NCBI GenBank assembly: GCA_028671895.1
Contig: CM053802.1
Span: 18,173,631 to 18,237,630, forward strand
Direction: 5' to 3'
DNA length: 64,000 bases
DNA from: Oenanthe sinensis
Lineage: Eukaryota; Streptophyta; Magnoliopsida; Apiales; Apiaceae
This document shows positions 34,092-45,760 of the stretch, in pieces. The notes beneath the pieces are model-generated. The model saw only the letters and a program-made list of their open reading frames with translations. It made no database searches and was not told the origin of the DNA. Within the stretch, counting starts at the first letter, position 1, and every line of letters begins with the position of its first letter. The position numbers were made by a program, and so were the translations under genes.

Positions 34092-37000
34092 CTATCTTCT
34101 TCTTTTTCCCTTTGACTCATTCATCTTGTCTTCATTTGCTTTCATCTTTCTGTAAAGAGTTCCCTTCAAGATCTTCTTATTTTCCACCCTGTAGTCCAAT
34201 TGACTTGCTAGATGATTCAATTCCAGATTAGGCAGTTTGTCTATTTCTTGACAAATGTCAATACACTTTTCTTTGCCTTCTCTGTCCTTATATATCATCA
34301 AGTAGAATGGCTCATGAAGAACTTTTCTTCCTTCAGGGTTCCAAATCTTTATCCTGTCATCCCTTTCTTCTTGAACCGGTGCCTCCCTCATCTTCTTCAT
34401 TCTCTCAAGGATGGCCTTTCCTAGCTCTTCAGTGAGATAATACTTCCTGTTGAGCATAGTGTATATTTTCCTTAAGATGCCGTATCCTTGATCCAGGACT
34501 TGATTGAATGTAAAAGTTGAATGTGATCCATCTTCATATTCAATGTGAAGAAGATCAACATCCTTCTTCCTTTGTCCTTTTGCTGCAATCATTCCTTCAG
34601 CTTTGATTGGCACAAAATCTTCAGATTTGGGTTTGAACACCTCTATCTCTCTAGCTTGATTACTCCTAGAAGCTTGACCTTCAACCTTGACTTCTTTTGG
34701 CTTCTTCTCTTTGTCTTCAACATCCAATTTTCTCTTAACTCCAGAAGTTCTTGGTGCATCTACAGGCTTGTTTGCTCTTTGCTTCATTCTTGGCCTCCTT
34801 TCACCTTCTTTTCTTCTGGCTTCTTTAATTAGCCTATCCTCCTCATCATATTCCCTTTGCAATTGAATAGCTAATTCTTCTTGCAATTTTTCTTGTTGCT
34901 CCCTTTCTTTTATGCCAACTACTACGGCTTTGCTCAACAATTTTTCACCTCCACCTGTGACAGCTTCCACTTTCTTTTTGCCATCTTCATTCAGTTTGCC
35001 CTTTCCTTTCCTGTCACCAGGTTCTGAGCTACTTGAATTGATCTCCTTGATTTTGCTGGCAATTGAATCAAATTGCCTTACAATATTCTGAGCTAACTCC
35101 TTCTTTGGATCTGTAGACTTTGTCACCACAACTTCACTTTCCTGCTTCTCCCCCTTTTTGTTATCAGCAACTGGCTCTTGTGCTAATGACTGGGACAGGA
35201 GAGGAGTTTCCAAGAGTCTGCCTAGGAGATTGATTTGAGTGGTTTGATTCTTCAGGATTTGCTGCATGGAGAGTTCCATGGCAGTTACTCTTTTCTCCAA
35301 TGCAACTACCTTGTCCTTGGCTGAATACTCAGTATCTAACCTTTGCTTGATTCTGGTCAACATTGTGAGGCTGAGTCTAGAATCAATGGTGGTGTCAAAA
35401 TGCATCCTAGAACTGTCAATTGCTTCCCCTGTCTTCTTCAACTCATATTTGGAGCCTGTGACATGCATCTTCTGGATCTTCAAGTTGTCTCTGTAGAAGT
35501 TCAGAATTCTTCTGTGCAAGGGATCCACCACATCCACCTCTGCCATTGATCTTCTGTAGTGAGAGATGATAGCCCTTTCTGTGTCAGACAAGCTAGTTTC
35601 ATCACTGGCCACTTGTGGATCCATAAGCTCATCATCAGAGCTGTCTTTAAAATCTTCAGGGTTCATGTGAGATACATCATCAGGTTGACTTGCCAAAAAC
35701 TCCTTCCCACTCCTGAATTGCTCTTCTATCTGCACCAAACCAAGCATTTGCTCAGCTACTTGATTAGATGCTGCTGCTAGTTCTTGATAATGAGGATCTC
35801 CATGTTGAAAGGTTGAAGCATCAAGATTGACTTCAATTTCATCCTCCACCTCCAGGTTGACTTCTGCAACTCCTGCAGGAACTCCATGGCCTACAACTCC
35901 TCCTGACTCTAGCCCCAACTCCTAGGTGAGTTCTGATGCAACCTGCTCAGTTTTAGAAGTTGATGCTTCATGAGATGGTGAAATTTGTTTCTCTCTATTC
36001 TTTTCTCTCTCACTCTCTTCTCTCTTTTCTTGCATCAGGATCTCATCCTGGATTCTCACCTCTCCCTTACTTTTCTATCCTTTTGCATCACCTGCTAAGG
36101 TGGAACTCTCTTTTCTCACACCCTCTCCTTTTGCCACCTCAGAAGAATTTGAGAGCCCATCATTCACACACTCTCCTTTTGCCAAGGTATGCAAACATTG
36201 CCTCTCACACACCTCACCCACTCCACTCAATCCTAGTAGAGTATTGGCCACTTGAAGTGTTTCATTGGATGATTCATGAATTGGAATTAATGGTTCAATC
36301 GATGGATAAGAAGTATCCATCGATGGATGAATATCCGTTGATGGGAGCTCGTCGATGGATGTAAGGATATCCATCGATGGAAGTGAACTAGTCAATGGAT
36401 GTTGGAAATTATCAGTTGATAGAATAATATCCATTGACTGGAGAGAATTGTTAGTATTTTCCTGATCAACCAAGGTGTTAACCTTATTTGGTGATGCAGG
36501 TGAGAGTGTTGGCTCCACCCTGAGTTGCAAAGAGGGTGAATTTGAAACAATGAAGTTGTCAATCAACACTGTTTCTGAAGAAATAGATTTTGAAGGAGAT
36601 TGAGGAGAAGATACAGATATAGAATGGGGCTGTGCCTCAAGAAGTTTCTGAGACACATCAAAAGAAGATAGTGAAGGCTCCACCAAATTTTCATTTGGCT
36701 TTGCATGTGTGTGTGTACCCTGTGCAGTATTTGTAACCTTCTTTCTCCTTTTGTATGGCTGTATTGTTTTGTGACCCTTATCCCCATCTGATGGTCCTGG
36801 TTGAGACCTCTTTTCAATAGTCACACCTTTTTGAGAAGATGCACCTAGGGATGTGTTTAAGTCCTTTACTACAGTCTCAATCTGTTGGGAGATTGGGCTG
36901 GTGGCTGGCTGGTTTCTCTCAATCTCACTCTCCTTATCCTTCTGGCTTTCTTGATGTTGGCCAGTTTCCTCACCCTTATCAACCACCTTCACACTCCCCT

Positions 37001-37979
37001 CAGTGATTTTTCTTTTCTTAGATTTTACAACAGTAGTCTTTTGAGAAACTACTGAGGTGGTTTGTTTAGACTTGTGTTTGGAAGGTTGTGCAACTTGGGT
37101 AGGAGGGATGGAGGCATTTCCATCTCCCTCCATTGTTGCAGAAGGCAAAGAAATTTGAGGGTTTGAGGAAGAAGTTAAAAGATTGAGATTCTTGAGATAT
37201 ACCTGCACAAGAGGAGGATAAATGAGACACAACCTGGGATGTAAGTTGATTCTCAAAAGATCCTTGAAAACCCTCTTGTTTTGCATCCATGGCTCCAAGG
37301 ACTCCATATCTGCACTAATCTTATATTCTCCAATGGAGGCATTAATAATCAACATGAAAAATCTAGTAAAATAAATGTTATTTTTCCTAGATGCCTTGGT
37401 TCCTAACTTAGCAGTTAATTCATTTAGGAGTAGTGTGCCAAAATCGAAGTATTTATCAAACAGGACAGAATAAGCAATTTCTTGCATACTAGTAGTAATT
37501 GCGTCAAAATTACTTATTTTTCCAGAAAATACTTTAATAATGGCATCAAAGAAGTAACTCCATTCTTTTCTTAGGTTTTTTCTAACAACTTCTCCTAATC
37601 CTGTTTCAGCATTTGCATAATTAACAGATTCTAACATGTTCCTAATTTCTTCTTCAATTGGAGGCTTATCACAATTATTTGCAGGTAATTCTAAGCATTC
37701 AGATAAAGAAGTACTAGTAATGGTGTAGGAATTACCTCTGCAAGTGTAAGTAATTACCTTCCCGTCTTGTGATACTTCTGCAGAGTTCCACAGTTCCTCA
37801 ACAAATGAACACACAATCGTGGGTGCTTCGCTGAGAGCTTTGGACATTTTGCAGTCACCCAGGAATCGCATCAAGGGATGGAAATCCACGGGAGCATCGT
37901 TCAACGTCAGGCATGCTGTGAAGTTGTTCTGCTCATAGATGAACCTAGTGGAGGAAACAATCTTCTTTTGTGGTGACAT
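34092..37979 (-). pseudogene. Sirevirus third ORF (env-like position), two in-frame stops
   Basis: One reading frame of 1296 codons from ATG at 37979 to the stop at 34092, broken by TAG codons at 36077-36075 and 35924-35922. It follows pol by about 600 bp, where Sireviruses carry their extra, so-called env-like ORF. The first 634 residues begin MSPQKKIVSSTRFIYEQNNF and resemble N-terminal domains of plant retrotransposon extra ORFs; a Ser/Pro/Lys-rich region follows, with repeated PSID/PSMD words. The 3' part has predicted coiled-coil (about 35340-35100) and a very charged E/K/R region. I see no clear signal peptide or transmembrane segment, so the env label is positional only and the function is unknown. 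Both stops are TAG, compatible with C-to-T decay at CAG, but this is inference. Confidence 0.8.
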
Positions 37980-38179
37980 TTGTTAGTTTATTCTTAAGAG
38001 ATTAAAGAGAACTTGGAAGAGATTTAAAGAATTCGAGAGGATTAGAGAAAATGAGCTTGAGAAAGAGACATAGATTAGAGATAGAAAATAGAATAGACAG
38101 AGATTGAGAAAGAATGATTTGTTAATTGTAACTGCTATTTATATTTTCCAAAGAAAAAAAAACGTTTTAATTAAGGATA

Positions 38180-38560
38180 TAACCGTTGATGAATAAAAGA
38201 AAGTAGTATATTACCCTAAATGGTAATTATCCAACGGCTATAATCTGATCAACGGATGAATAAAACTGTAGAAATTCTATTACTATCGACGGATAAAATA
38301 AAGAGTTAATCATTTATCAATCGATCACTCACTACCAGAGTAATTATCTGTCGATAGATAAATATCCATCGATAGGAATAAAATTTATCTGTTGATCAAA
38401 TACGAAATAATTTATCCATCGATAAACAATTACTAAGGTAATTATCTGTCGATAGATAAATATCCATTGATGGAATAAAATATCCATTGATAATTAACAC
38501 ATTTATCAATTGATTACTTGATTTCAACAGATAATTGTGAACAATGGCTACAAAACAAAG
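38180..38560. repeat. Palindromic-word cluster between pol and the third ORF
   Basis: A non-coding spacer packed with ATCCATCGAT, ATCTGTCGATAGAT and TTGATCAA-like words at irregular spacing. The same words recur in both LTRs and in the coding regions. Confidence 0.85.
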
Positions 38561-38577
38561 AAAACTTGACAGACATT

Positions 38578-41500
38578 TTAAGATTGAGCAAAATTGAGCA
38601 TACCTAACTCACAGACTAATCTATTAAAAGTAGATTCATCTAGTGGTTTGGTAAAGATGTCTGCAAGTTGTTGTTCACTAGGGACAAAATGTAATTCAAC
38701 TGTACCATTCATTACATGTTTCCTAATGAAATGATACCTTATGTCAATGTGTTTGGTTCTGGAATGTTGCACAGGATTTTCTGTTATTGCAATAGCACTT
38801 GTATTGTCACAGAAAATGGGAATCTTGTTCAAGTTGAACCCATAGTCAAATAGTTGATTCCTCATCCATAATATTTGTGCACAGCAACTCCCAGCAGCAA
38901 TGTACTCAGCTTCTGCAGTTGAAGTTGACACTGAATGTTGCTTTTTACTAAACCATGACACAAGTTTGTTTCCTAGAAATTGACAGGTGCCTGTGGTACT
39001 TTTCCTGTCTATTTTGCAACCTGCATAATTTGCATCTGAGTAGCCTATTAGATCAAAACCAGAATCTCTAGGATACCAAATACCTAAATTTGATGTACCC
39101 TTGAGATATCTAAAGATTCTTTTAATAGCCACTAAATGAGATTCTCTAGGATCAGCCTGAAATCTAGCACATAAGCATGTAGAGAATATTATATCTGGCC
39201 TTCTAGCAGTTAAATATAAAAGAGAGCCTACCATGCCTCTATAACTTGAGATATCCACCTTAGTTTCCTTGGTGTTTAATTCAAGTTTAGTGACAGTGGC
39301 CATGGGAGTTTTTGCAGAAGAACATTCACTTAAGTCAAATTTCTTTAACAAATCATGAATGTACTTTTTTTGACTTATAAAAATACCATCCTTAACTTGT
39401 TTGACTTGCAACCCAAGAAAGTAGGTAAGCTCTCCCATCATGCTCATTTAATATTTACTTTGCATTAATTTGGTAAACTTTTTGCAAAGTCCCTCATTAG
39501 TTGAGCCAAAAATAATGTCATCCACATAAATTTGTACAAGAATAATAGAGCCATTAACATTCCTACTGAATAGAGTTTTATCAACAGTACCTCTTGTGAA
39601 GTGATTCTCAATGAGAAACTGGGATAAAGTGTCATACCAGGCCCTTGGTGCTTGCTTCAAGCCATAGAGTGCTTTGAGTAGATAGTAGACAAAGTCAAGG
39701 AAATTTGGATCTTCAAAGCCAGGAGGTTGTTCCACATAGACTTCCTCTTCTAGTACCCCATTCAAAAAGGCACTCTTCACATCCATCTGATAGACTTTGA
39801 AATTAGCATGTGCAGCATAAGCTAGAAAGATTCTGATTGCTTCTAACCTTGTAACTGGTGCAAATGTTTCATCAAAATCAATTCCTTCTTCTTGTGAATA
39901 TCCCTTTACCACAAGCCTTGCTTTGTTTCTAGTCACAATACCAGTTTCATCCATTTTGTTTCTGAATACCAATTTTGTACCAATTACTGATCTATCTTTT
40001 GGTCTGGGCACCAGCTTCCATACTTTATTTCTGTCAAATTGATTCAGTTCTTCTTGCATAGCCAAAACCCAATCAGGATCCATGAGAGCCTCTTCAATTC
40101 TTTTGGGTTCTTCTTGAGATAGAAAACTGTTATACAGACACTCATTTTGAGTAGCACTTCTTGTCTTGACACCATCTTCTGCATTTCCAATGATTAGTTC
40201 AAATGGATGGCTTCTTGTCCATTTTCTTTGAGAAGGCAAATTTTGCCTTGATGATGAGGCCTCATGATCATTTGTATTGAACTCAAAGTGATCTGAATTT
40301 GTAGATTGATTTTGAGACCCTCCCCCTGAAGTGGATACCCTAGATGTAGATTGTTGATTATCCGTTGAGGAGTTATCAGTTGATGCATTATCAGTTGATG
40401 TATTTCTGTCAACTGATAAATTATCCATTGATGCAGTAACATCAACTGATATTGGGTTTCTGAAAACTTGAGGTATTATAATTTCTGCCTCTTCATCATT
40501 TACATCATTTGATTCATTCTCAAAGTGCAGTATGTCATGATTTCCTTCATCAAACAAGCCTTGAATCTTTTTATCATCAAATACTACATGTACAGATTCC
40601 ATAACAATGTGTAGTCTGAGATTGTAGACTCTATAGGCTATGCCTGATAGTGCATACCCAACAAATATGGCTTCATCAACTTTGGCTTCAAATATTCCTA
40701 GATTTTCACCTTGATTTCTTAGCACATAGCACTTGCAGCCAAAAACATGAAGAAACCCTACTTTTGGCTTTTTGTCTTTCTTGATCAATTGATAAGGAGT
40801 CTTCCCTTGAGTTTGATTTACTAAGGAGATGTTTTGAATGTAACATGCGGTGTTTATGGCCTCTGCCCAGAAATATGTTGGTAGTTTGGCATCTTCCAAC
40901 ATGGTTCTAGCTGCTTCAATCAATGTCCTATTTTTCCTTTCAACTACCCCATTTTGTTGAGGTGTTCTTGGTGCAGAGAATGTGTGTATGTTTCCTTTTG
41001 ATTCACAGAACTCTTTCATTGTGGAATTTTTGAATTCTGTCCCATTGTCACTTCTTATCTTCTTTACATCCAATTCAAGATTTTTCTCAACTTCTCTTAT
41101 GTGCTTGATGATGAGATGACTAGCTTCATCCTTTGAATGTAGAAAATAAGTCCATGAGAATCTTGAAAAATCATCCACAATGACTAGAGCATACTTATTC
41201 TTTACAATAGACATGATATTTACAGGACCAAACAAATTCATATGTAATAACTCAAGTGGTTTTTCAATTGATGATTCCAATTTTGACTTGAATGATGCCT
41301 TTCTTTGTTTTCCTTTCTGACAAGCATCACAAAGTCCATCCTTGACAAATTCCAATTGTGGTAAGCCTCTCACTTGATTTTTCTTGACCAACAGATTCAT
41401 GGCTTTGAAATTCAAGTGAGCTAATTTCTTATGCCACAGCCAACTCTCATTTGTACTTTCCTTAGAGAAAAGACAAGTCATTGAATCTGCACTTGTTGAG

Positions 41501-41892
41501 TTGAAGTCAGCTATGTACACATTTCCTTTTCTATTCCCAGTCATAACCAGGCTTCCATCTACCTTGTTGGAAATTATGCATGCTTCTGTTGTGAAACAAA
41601 CTTTATTTCCATTGTCACATAGTTGACTTATGCTTAACAAGTTATGTCTTAAGCCATCAACTAATGCAACAGGTTCAATGATGACATTCTCTTTTGAAAT
41701 CAAGCCATATCCCATGGTGTACCCTTTGCTATCATCTCTAAAAGTTACTCCAGGGCCAGCTTTCTCCTCAAACTTTGTGAGCAGGGATTTATCTCCAGTC
41801 ATGTGTCTTGAACACCCACTGTCCAAGTACCAAAGATTTCTTCTTTTTCCCTGCACACAGTCAAAACAGATCAAGTTGATTTTGGTACCCAA
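38578..41892 (-). pseudogene. Sirevirus pol polyprotein with one in-frame stop
   Basis: Read from 41892, the frame has the protease site DSGCSRHMTGD, the integrase HHCC zinc region (WHKKLAHLN to CDACQKGK), DDE core (IVDDFSRFSW, IRSDNGTEFKN, QQNGVVERKNR), a long variable linker, RT with VKSAFLNG and YVDDIIFGS, and RNase H (GYSDANYAG, IPIFCDNTSAI). A stop codon at 39450-39448 separates the RT palm from the rest of RT and RNase H; the frame then continues unchanged to 38578. The frame overlaps the end of gag by 22 bp and lies one base back from it, so expression would need -1 frameshifting. There is no natural ATG at the overlap. The stop makes this copy unable to produce full polymerase. Confidence 0.94.
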
Positions 41893-44387
41893 GTTGCCTT
41901 GGGTTCTTTCTTATTAGTTGCTATCTTTGGCTTGGTTTCCAATTTTTGTACCTTTGGTTTAGGTGGTTTTACTTCCACTTCAACCTTAGGTGTTGATTTC
42001 CTTACCTCAAAATTCTCAATGCTAATATTTAGAATGCTCATGCTTGCAGAATTGGAAAATTTTGGTGCATGAAGATTGTTAAGCATATTCCATGACATAG
42101 CAGGCACATTCATGTTGGCAAATGCAAGATATGGATTAAACATATAAGGCATTGATGCATACGGAGCATGAATAGCATGAGAATCAACTGAATGAGGAAA
42201 AACAGGATGAGAATACATGTTAGGTATAACAAGCACATTTGTTGTTGTAGGTATGTTGAGTTTGCATTGCACAGATAAATGATTTTTACTACCACACTTA
42301 GCACATATCTTCCTAGGAGCATATTTGTCAGGTGTGTAGTTATTGTGCTTATTTATGCCTACTTTACCATTTCTGTTTTCCTTCTTCTTTTCATTTAGCT
42401 GAATATTAGGCTCTATCTTTTCCAATTTCTCTTTCAACTGATCTTTAGATAAGAACCCTATATTAGCTTGTTCAATTTTGACTTGAGATTTAGTGGAGTT
42501 ACTTTCTTTGACAAATTTGACAGGTCTGTTAAGCTTGGTTTTAACAACACACTTCTTAGCAGTTGATGATTCCTCAATCGATGGATAATTATCCATTGGA
42601 ATAAAGTTATCAATCGATGGATGATTATCCATTGAATTGACATTATCAATCGATGGATAATTTTTATCAGTTGATTTAGAATTAGCAATCGATTGCTTCT
42701 TTTCCAAGGATTGATCTTCATCAATGGCTAATCTCTCAAGAGTTTCAGACAACATGGTGAAAGAATTTGTTCCATGAATGTCATTCATCTTCTTACTGGA
42801 TTTACTAGACCTGTTCCACTTATCAATGGTTCTTAGTTCTTCTTCCAATTTTTCTTTCAAATTCTCTATTTCCTTTTTGCTCTCAACTAGTTCATCTCTA
42901 ACATCTTTGTTCTCAACCTTGAGTCTGTCCATTTGCACTAGCTCACTCTCTAGGAAATTGTTTCTTTCAGTGAGAGTTTCTAAGGTTAATTTGAGCCTAG
43001 TGTTCTCTTTGTTCAAGGACTTAAGAGTGACATGCAAATTATACAATTCATTTGACATTTCATTAATAGTAATATTGCATTCATCTTTGGATAACTCAGA
43101 TAGGTTTGTAGAAATTACCTGATTGCTAGATGAACTAGCTTCCTGGTCATCTTGATTGGCCATTAGTGCAAGGTTGATGTGCTCTTCTTCTTCTTCAGAA
43201 TCCTCATCAGCAGCCCAGTCCTTTTCTTCTGTCACAAAAGCCTTTTCTCTTTGTTTAAACAAGTCAAAGTACTTTTTCTTATAGTCAATACCATCACTAA
43301 ACTTTGACTTTTTTTCTAGTTTAGGCTTTCTGCATTCACTTGAAAAGTGACCAGCCGATCCACAGTTGAAGCATCTGAATTGAGTCCTGTCAACAAGATT
43401 TTTGCTTTGTTGAGTGTCTCTCCTGAACTGTGATCCATGCCTTTGCATAGGATTCCTTTTGAACTTGAGTTTTGAAAATTTTCTTGATAGAAAAGCTAAG
43501 TGCTCATCTATTTCATCTTTAGTGAATGACTCATCATCCTCACACATTTCTTTTCCTTTCCCAGTAGAAGATTCATCATATCTACCATTATTTGCACCAT
43601 TGCCATGACCTTCTTTCTTTCCTTCTTTGACAGGAGTAACTTCACCTGATTCTGCAACTTGTTTATCCTTGGCAACCAAAGCAATGGACTTTTCTCTCTT
43701 CTGACTTTTCTCAATTTCCTCATCTTGTTGTAGCTCCAACTCATAGGTTTTCAAGATGCCATACAACTTATCAAGAGTATATTCTTTAAAGTCAAGAGAT
43801 TGTCTTATAGAAACAGTCATTGGTTTCCATTCCTTGGGTAAGGACCTCAAGAATTTGAGGTTGGAGACCTCAACAGCATATACTCTTCCATATAGTTTAA
43901 GCTCATTCAGCAGCTTTTGAAACCTACTATATGTATCATTAATTGCTTCACCACTCTTGAAGTGAAAGGCCTCATATTTTTGAATCAAGAGTTGCATCTT
44001 GTTCTTTCTTACTTGTTCAGTGCCTTCACAGAGGGTTTGAAGAGTATCCCAGACTTCTTTGGAGGTTGTACAGTTGATAACATTGTCAAACATATCCTTG
44101 TCAAGACCATTAAACAAAATGTTCATAGCCTTTTTATCCTTGTGTACTTCCTTCTCGTCTTCATCTGTATATTCACTCACTGGTTTAGGAATGAGTTTGT
44201 CTGGTGCCTGAGTACCATCTGCATTTACACTTGTAACTATTTTCATAGGCACATGTGGACCTTTCTCTATGCAGTGAACATAGGAAGGATCAATGGATAG
44301 CAGATGCAAGTGCATTTTCACTTTCCAGGGAAAATACTCATCTTTCTCTAGAACTGGAATCTTAACTCCTGTGTCTTTTTTACCCAT
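41871..44387 (-). CDS. Sirevirus gag (nucleocapsid polyprotein)
   Basis: From ATG at 44387 (MGKKDTGVKIPVLEKDEYF), 838 residues to TGA at 41871. The frame is open further upstream, but that part lies in the LTR and primer site, so 44387 is the sensible start. The N-terminal half matches the copia gag/UBN2 family (KEVWDTLQTLCEGTEQVRKN, FKSGEAINDTYSRFQKLLNE). A CCHC zinc knuckle CFNCGSAGHFSSEC follows, then a coiled-coil (about 43100-42830), a stretch with PSID repeats, and a second knuckle CAKCGSKNHLSVQC. It forms virus-like particles that package element RNA. The large size and extra C-terminal domain fit Sireviruses. It is intact, unlike pol. Confidence 0.92.
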   Translation of the reverse strand: MGKKDTGVKIPVLEKDEYFPWKVKMHLHLLSIDPSYVHCIEKGPHVPMKIVTSVNADGTQAPDKLIPKPVSEYTDEDEKEVHKDKKAMNILFNGLDKDMFDNVINCTTSKEVWDTLQTLCEGTEQVRKNKMQLLIQKYEAFHFKSGEAINDTYSRFQKLLNELKLYGRVYAVEVSNLKFLRSLPKEWKPMTVSIRQSLDFKEYTLDKLYGILKTYELELQQDEEIEKSQKREKSIALVAKDKQVAESGEVTPVKEGKKEGHGNGANNGRYDESSTGKGKEMCEDDESFTKDEIDEHLAFLSRKFSKLKFKRNPMQRHGSQFRRDTQQSKNLVDRTQFRCFNCGSAGHFSSECRKPKLEKKSKFSDGIDYKKKYFDLFKQREKAFVTEEKDWAADEDSEEEEEHINLALMANQDDQEASSSSNQVISTNLSELSKDECNITINEMSNELYNLHVTLKSLNKENTRLKLTLETLTERNNFLESELVQMDRLKVENKDVRDELVESKKEIENLKEKLEEELRTIDKWNRSSKSSKKMNDIHGTNSFTMLSETLERLAIDEDQSLEKKQSIANSKSTDKNYPSIDNVNSMDNHPSIDNFIPMDNYPSIEESSTAKKCVVKTKLNRPVKFVKESNSTKSQVKIEQANIGFLSKDQLKEKLEKIEPNIQLNEKKKENRNGKVGINKHNNYTPDKYAPRKICAKCGSKNHLSVQCKLNIPTTTNVLVIPNMYSHPVFPHSVDSHAIHAPYASMPYMFNPYLAFANMNVPAMSWNMLNNLHAPKFSNSASMSILNISIENFEVRKSTPKVEVEVKPPKPKVQKLETKPKIATNKKEPKATWVPKST

Positions 44388-44432
44388 ACTTGATGTACTT
44401 TTAGATCTTAACTTTCTGTATGTTGAAAGTCT

Positions 44433-44444
44433 GCTCTGATACCA
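44433..44444 (-). promoter_or_regulatory. Primer binding site for initiator tRNA-Met
   Basis: On the minus strand TGGTATCAGAGC starts two bases after the 5' LTR. It is complementary to the 3' end of plant initiator tRNA-Met. Confidence 0.95.
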
Positions 44445-44446
44445 AT

Positions 44447-45598
44447 TGTTATCTGCCCTTAAGTACACTAAGTTTGGAGAAGGGGGGGGGGTTGAATACA
44501 AAATTAAGAATTAAGTACTTTTCTTGCGGAATAAAGTTTGTTTCAAGGACAGTGTTTTTGTGTATAGAGCGAATCGATGTAACTAAGAACTTGACAAGAA
44601 AATTATTGAAAACAAAACACAACAACGTTAAAAATTACTAGTGGATTGGTTTTCCACTAGTATGTTTTTTTGCTTTCAATTGATCTTGGTACGAATACCA
44701 AGCTGCTTACAAAGTGAGTTCTTTTTGCTTTTTCTACACTCTGCACTTTGCTACTGTGTACTTCTAACAACTATATAGAAGTTTTCTTCACACCTAATTT
44801 CTATCGACAGATAGAAATATAAAATTACAACTTATATTGTTTACATGACAATAGAAACTAGCTACTTGCACAGTCTTCTTTTTGAACTGACTAGTCCTGG
44901 AAGTATCTTTGTCTTGATACATTCCTTGAATACTGTGTTGCCTTGAAAGTCTTCACAATCCTGACATGACTGTCTTCCATTGATTCAGTTTCTGCACATT
45001 TCTCATACTTCTTGTCTTTAACTAAATTGAGAAACCTTAATCAACTGATAAATGTTGTTAAGCTTATCAGTTGATTCTCCTTTGCTTATCCATCGATGGA
45101 TAGGATATCTGTTGATCAGTTGATGTGTCGATGGATAAATGAGTTATCCATCGACTCCCCATCCATTGATGGTTCCTTATCCGTTGACTGCCTTCATCCA
45201 TTGATGACTTGTATCTGTTGATAGCTTTCATCCGTTGAGTAGTGTCTTCATCCATCGACTCCAACATCAGTTGATCACTTCACTTGTGAGAATTCTGACT
45301 TAGAATATTTACAATTGATCAGCCATTCTTCACATCTGTTGAGAAGCTAGAAATTGAAGTCAATAACATCAGTCGACTACTTCATAGCATCCATCGAGGC
45401 AATACAATAGATTGATAGTGAAACATAAATCAATGTTACAATCCAGTTTATCAGTTGATAAACAAGCTTCAACTGATAACTGGTTTCCTAGTCAATGGAT
45501 ATTTATAAGTCATATCCATCGACCAGTTATACACAAATTTTAAGTCCCTACTGTAATTCTATGAAATTTGTTATCATCAAAACTCATAGTTCCTAACA
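44447..45598 (-). repeat. Sirevirus 5' LTR (right on plus strand)
   Basis: 1152 bp, nearly identical to the left LTR; differences include a longer G run near 44484. It contains the palindrome at 45088-45101 and would carry the promoter of the element. Confidence 0.97.
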
Positions 45599-45603
45599 GA
45601 TTT

Positions 45604-45760
45604 TAAAATCAAAACTGAAACCGAACCACTTCAAAACCGAATTGCACTTTTTAAAACCGAACTGAACCAATTATTTTCGGTTCGATTTTGTTTTCTAAAT
45701 TTTAAAACCGCACCTAAGTGGTTTCAGTGCGGTTTGGGGTCAAAACCGCATCAAACCACA
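45604..45760. repeat. AACCGAA-rich repeat, right part
   Basis: It continues the repeat interrupted by the Sirevirus, with AAACCGAA and complementary TTCGGTTC words forming possible inverted arms (about 45610-45670 and 45690-45745). Confidence 0.6.

Larger units (their letters stand above)
32763..45598 (-). mobile_element. Full-length Sirevirus-type Ty1-copia retrotransposon (12.8 kb)
   Basis: Both LTRs are complete, begin TG and end CA, and are flanked by the 5-bp target duplication GATTT (32758-32762, 45599-45603). On the minus strand the order is 5' LTR, initiator-Met tRNA primer site, gag, pol (protease, integrase, RT, RNase H), a long third ORF, polypurine tract, 3' LTR. Integrase before RT marks Ty1-copia. 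The ATTGGTATCAGAGC primer site, GGGGGAGAT polypurine tract, large gag with zinc knuckles and an ORF after pol mark the Sirevirus group. By eye the LTRs differ at about 20-22 positions, which suggests a fairly recent insertion. One in-frame stop in pol and two in the third ORF disable this copy. Confidence 0.96.

Noticed and set aside
32763..45598. CRISPR-like array suggested by recurring short palindromes
   Set aside because: Spacing is irregular, words vary, and they lie in a plant retrotransposon.
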